DNA of 13,711 bases, from contig JALOPD010000117.1 in assembly GCA_025454075.1 (NCBI GenBank), positions 1 to 13,711 of the forward strand, given 5' to 3'. Within the stretch, counting starts at the first letter, position 1. The number at the start of each line of letters is the position of its first letter. The notes under the pieces are model-generated. The model was not told the DNA's origin. It worked only from the letters and a program-made list of their open reading frames with translations, and searched no databases. Below, in pieces: positions 12,074 through 13,711 of this stretch. Both the position numbers and the translations under genes were made by a program. The DNA comes from Desulfobacterales bacterium (GTDB lineage: Bacteria > Desulfobacterota > Desulfobacteria > Desulfobacterales > UBA2174_A).

Positions 12074-13711
12074 ATGAAGGGCGTATGGAATAAGATCTTA
12101 AAGGTTGACTTGAACGCCAAAAAGGCGACCGCGGAGCCTGTACCGGACGCGGTCTACGAGTATTTTCTGGGAGGCGAAGGGCTGGCGGCCTGGGTCATGT
12201 GGAAGGAGTGCCCGCGCGGCACGACGGCCTTCGACCCGGCCAACCGGTTGAGCTTTGCCGCCGGACCCATGCAGGGCATCAAGCAGACCGGCGCCGCCAA
12301 ATGGGCCGTCGGCGGCATCTCCCCCTCCATCAACATGAATGCCGGATCGGCCATCACGCATGCCTTCGGTATCGAGATGAAGCAGGCGGGATATGATGCG
12401 GTCGTGGTCCATGGCCGTGCGGACAAACCGGTCTACATCGTCATCGACGACGACAAGGTCAAAATCGAGGATGCCTCGAACCTCTGGGGAAAGGACGCCT
12501 ACGAGGCTCACGATCTGATCCAGGAAAAGGAGGGCGAGCGATTCGAGGTCGTCACGACCGGACAGGCCGGGGAACGGCTGGTGCGCTACGCCAACATTCA
12601 GACCGCGCACAAATCGTTCGCCGGCCGTTGCGGATTCGGCGCCGTCATGGGCTCGAAGCTGCTCAAAGGCGTCGCCGTGCGCGGCAGCCAGACCTGTCCG
12701 GTCGCCGATCCGAAGGCCAACGATGCCCTCAACAAGGCGATCAACAAGCGTTTGGCCGAGGTCAATGCCTCAAAGCCCGAGTTGTTTCGCATTTCCCATC
12801 TGGGCACCGCGATGGCGACCGCCCTTTTCGCGCCTCAAGGCAACCTCCCGGTGAAAAACTACCGACTTGCCTCACATCCGGAAGGCGAGGCCAATCTGGG
12901 CGGGAAGTCCTACGTCGAGAAGCTGAATGCCAAGCCCTGGGGGTGCCGTTATTGTGTCATCCGATGCCACAACAAGTGCAACGTCAAGAGCGGCCCGTAT
13001 GCCTACGAGGGCAAGGGCCCGGAGTATGAATCCTTCGCCATGATGGGCTTCAATCTCCTGATCGCCGACCAGGAGGCGGTAGCCTACGCCGGCGAACTGG
13101 CGAACCGCTATTCGATGGACACGATCTCGCTGGGCGGAGTCCTCGCCTGGGCGATGGAATCCTATGAAAAAGGCGTTCTCACCCGGGAAGACACCTACGG
13201 CATCGATCTGACCTGGGGCAACGCACCGGCCATGGTGGAAATGGTGAAGAAAATCGGCGAACGCGCCCCGGGCTTAGGGTATCTGCTGGGGGAGGGCTGC
13301 AAGATCGCGTCCGAACGCATCGGGCAGAATTCCGGGGACTGGGCCCTGCAGATGAAGGGCCAGGAAATCGCCGCCCACAACTGGCGCGCCCAATACATCT
13401 CCGCGCTCAACTACTGCACCGGGGTCGCCTCCGGCCCCAACCACGAGCGCGGCAACTCCCAGCACATCTGGGTCGGTCACATTCTGCTGCGGGAGTGGGG
13501 GATTGACCACGTCGAAAACGAAGAGCGCTGGTCCTGGGAGCAGGCCTCCGACCGCAACGCCAAATTCCACGACTACTGCAACGTCATCAACTCGGCGGTG
13601 CACTGCAAATTCCAGGAGTTCGCGAGCTACAACCTGACCGACCTGCTCGGCACGATCAACACCTGCACGGGGCTCAACTGGAGCCAGGACGACATGCGCC
13701 GCTGCGGGGAC
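12074..13711 (+). CDS. Aldehyde:ferredoxin oxidoreductase family protein (tungsten type), 3' end missing
   Basis: The 546 visible residues belong to the AOR family, which oxidises aldehydes (or, in relatives such as BamB, catalyses other low-potential reactions) using a tungsten bis-pterin and one 4Fe-4S cluster. The N-terminal domain shows LGGEGLAAWVMWKE (32-45), the AAGPMQG segment (62-68), GQAGERLVRYANIQ (163-176) and GRCGFGAVMGSKLLKGVAVRG (184-204). Cluster ligands are C291-x2-C294-x3-C298, and C511 (HCKF) fits the distal fourth ligand. GPEYES (315-320) carries the active-site-type Glu, YSMDTISLGG (346-355) is a pterin-binding motif, and SGPNHERG (453-460) has a conserved His. About 60-100 residues are missing. 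ATG 12074 is preferred over GTG 12068 because AGGGAGGG (12058-12065) is eight bases before it. Electrons would go to a ferredoxin-like partner, perhaps the iron-sulfur protein encoded earlier. Confidence 0.93.
   Translation, partial: MKGVWNKILKVDLNAKKATAEPVPDAVYEYFLGGEGLAAWVMWKECPRGTTAFDPANRLSFAAGPMQGIKQTGAAKWAVGGISPSINMNAGSAITHAFGIEMKQAGYDAVVVHGRADKPVYIVIDDDKVKIEDASNLWGKDAYEAHDLIQEKEGERFEVVTTGQAGERLVRYANIQTAHKSFAGRCGFGAVMGSKLLKGVAVRGSQTCPVADPKANDALNKAINKRLAEVNASKPELFRISHLGTAMATALFAPQGNLPVKNYRLASHPEGEANLGGKSYVEKLNAKPWGCRYCVIRCHNKCNVKSGPYAYEGKGPEYESFAMMGFNLLIADQEAVAYAGELANRYSMDTISLGGVLAWAMESYEKGVLTREDTYGIDLTWGNAPAMVEMVKKIGERAPGLGYLLGEGCKIASERIGQNSGDWALQMKGQEIAAHNWRAQYISALNYCTGVASGPNHERGNSQHIWVGHILLREWGIDHVENEERWSWEQASDRNAKFHDYCNVINSAVHCKFQEFASYNLTDLLGTINTCTGLNWSQDDMRRCGD

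Noticed and set aside
1..13711. tRNA, rRNA, insertion sequence, transposase, CRISPR or phage features
   Set aside because: No tRNA-like cloverleaf, rRNA segment, terminal inverted repeats with transposase, or repeat-spacer array was seen on reading the window.

Overview
The window reads as a GC-rich bacterial chromosome segment from an anaerobe. The tungsten-type aldehyde:ferredoxin oxidoreductase, the di-cluster iron-sulfur protein, an HD-GYP protein and GTG starts with strong Shine-Dalgarno sequences would fit a Desulfobacterota (former Deltaproteobacteria) genome. That assignment is inference from gene content and base composition; no rRNA or marker gene is present.

Left part (1-1268, + strand). 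The window opens inside a secreted or periplasmic M23 (LytM-type) metallopeptidase. A well-formed sigma70-type promoter follows (TTGACA-17-TATATC), then a stand-alone HD-GYP domain protein (putative c-di-GMP phosphodiesterase) and, 3 bases after its stop, a 47-residue single-helix membrane protein. A short non-coding stretch with two hairpins (1269-1467) separates these from the convergent gene.

Middle (1452-2915, - strand). A tandem two-domain ABC ATPase of the ModF type stands alone, without a permease or binding protein beside it.

Right part (about 2990 to the window end, + strand). A run of ten genes appears to form one catabolic operon: FadR-type GntR regulator, 246-aa protein with two 4Fe-4S motifs, unrecognised Cys-containing 205-aa protein, NAD(P)-dependent aldehyde dehydrogenase, PPC/DUF296 protein, complete Liv/HAAT ABC transporter in the order binding protein-LivG-LivF-LivM-LivH, and an aldehyde:ferredoxin oxidoreductase (AOR) that runs off the edge. 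Gaps are short, and LivG/F, F/M and M/H overlap by 7, 4 and 4 bases. A good promoter (TTGACA-17-TATGAC) precedes the regulator, and its -10 box is covered by TTGT-N3-ACAA, which fits the FadR-family operator consensus TNGTNNNACNA, so the operon is probably autoregulated.

Working model (inference): the transporter imports an amino-acid-like, aromatic or carboxylate compound, cytoplasmic steps partly outside the window turn it into an aldehyde, and the aldehyde is oxidised to the acid by NAD(P)-dependent and/or ferredoxin-dependent routes. The two unrecognised proteins and the PPC protein are the least explained parts. The regulator carries an apparent one-base frameshift near 3697. Correcting it restores the FCD-domain register and fuses the regulator in frame to the iron-sulfur protein, with no stop codon between them.
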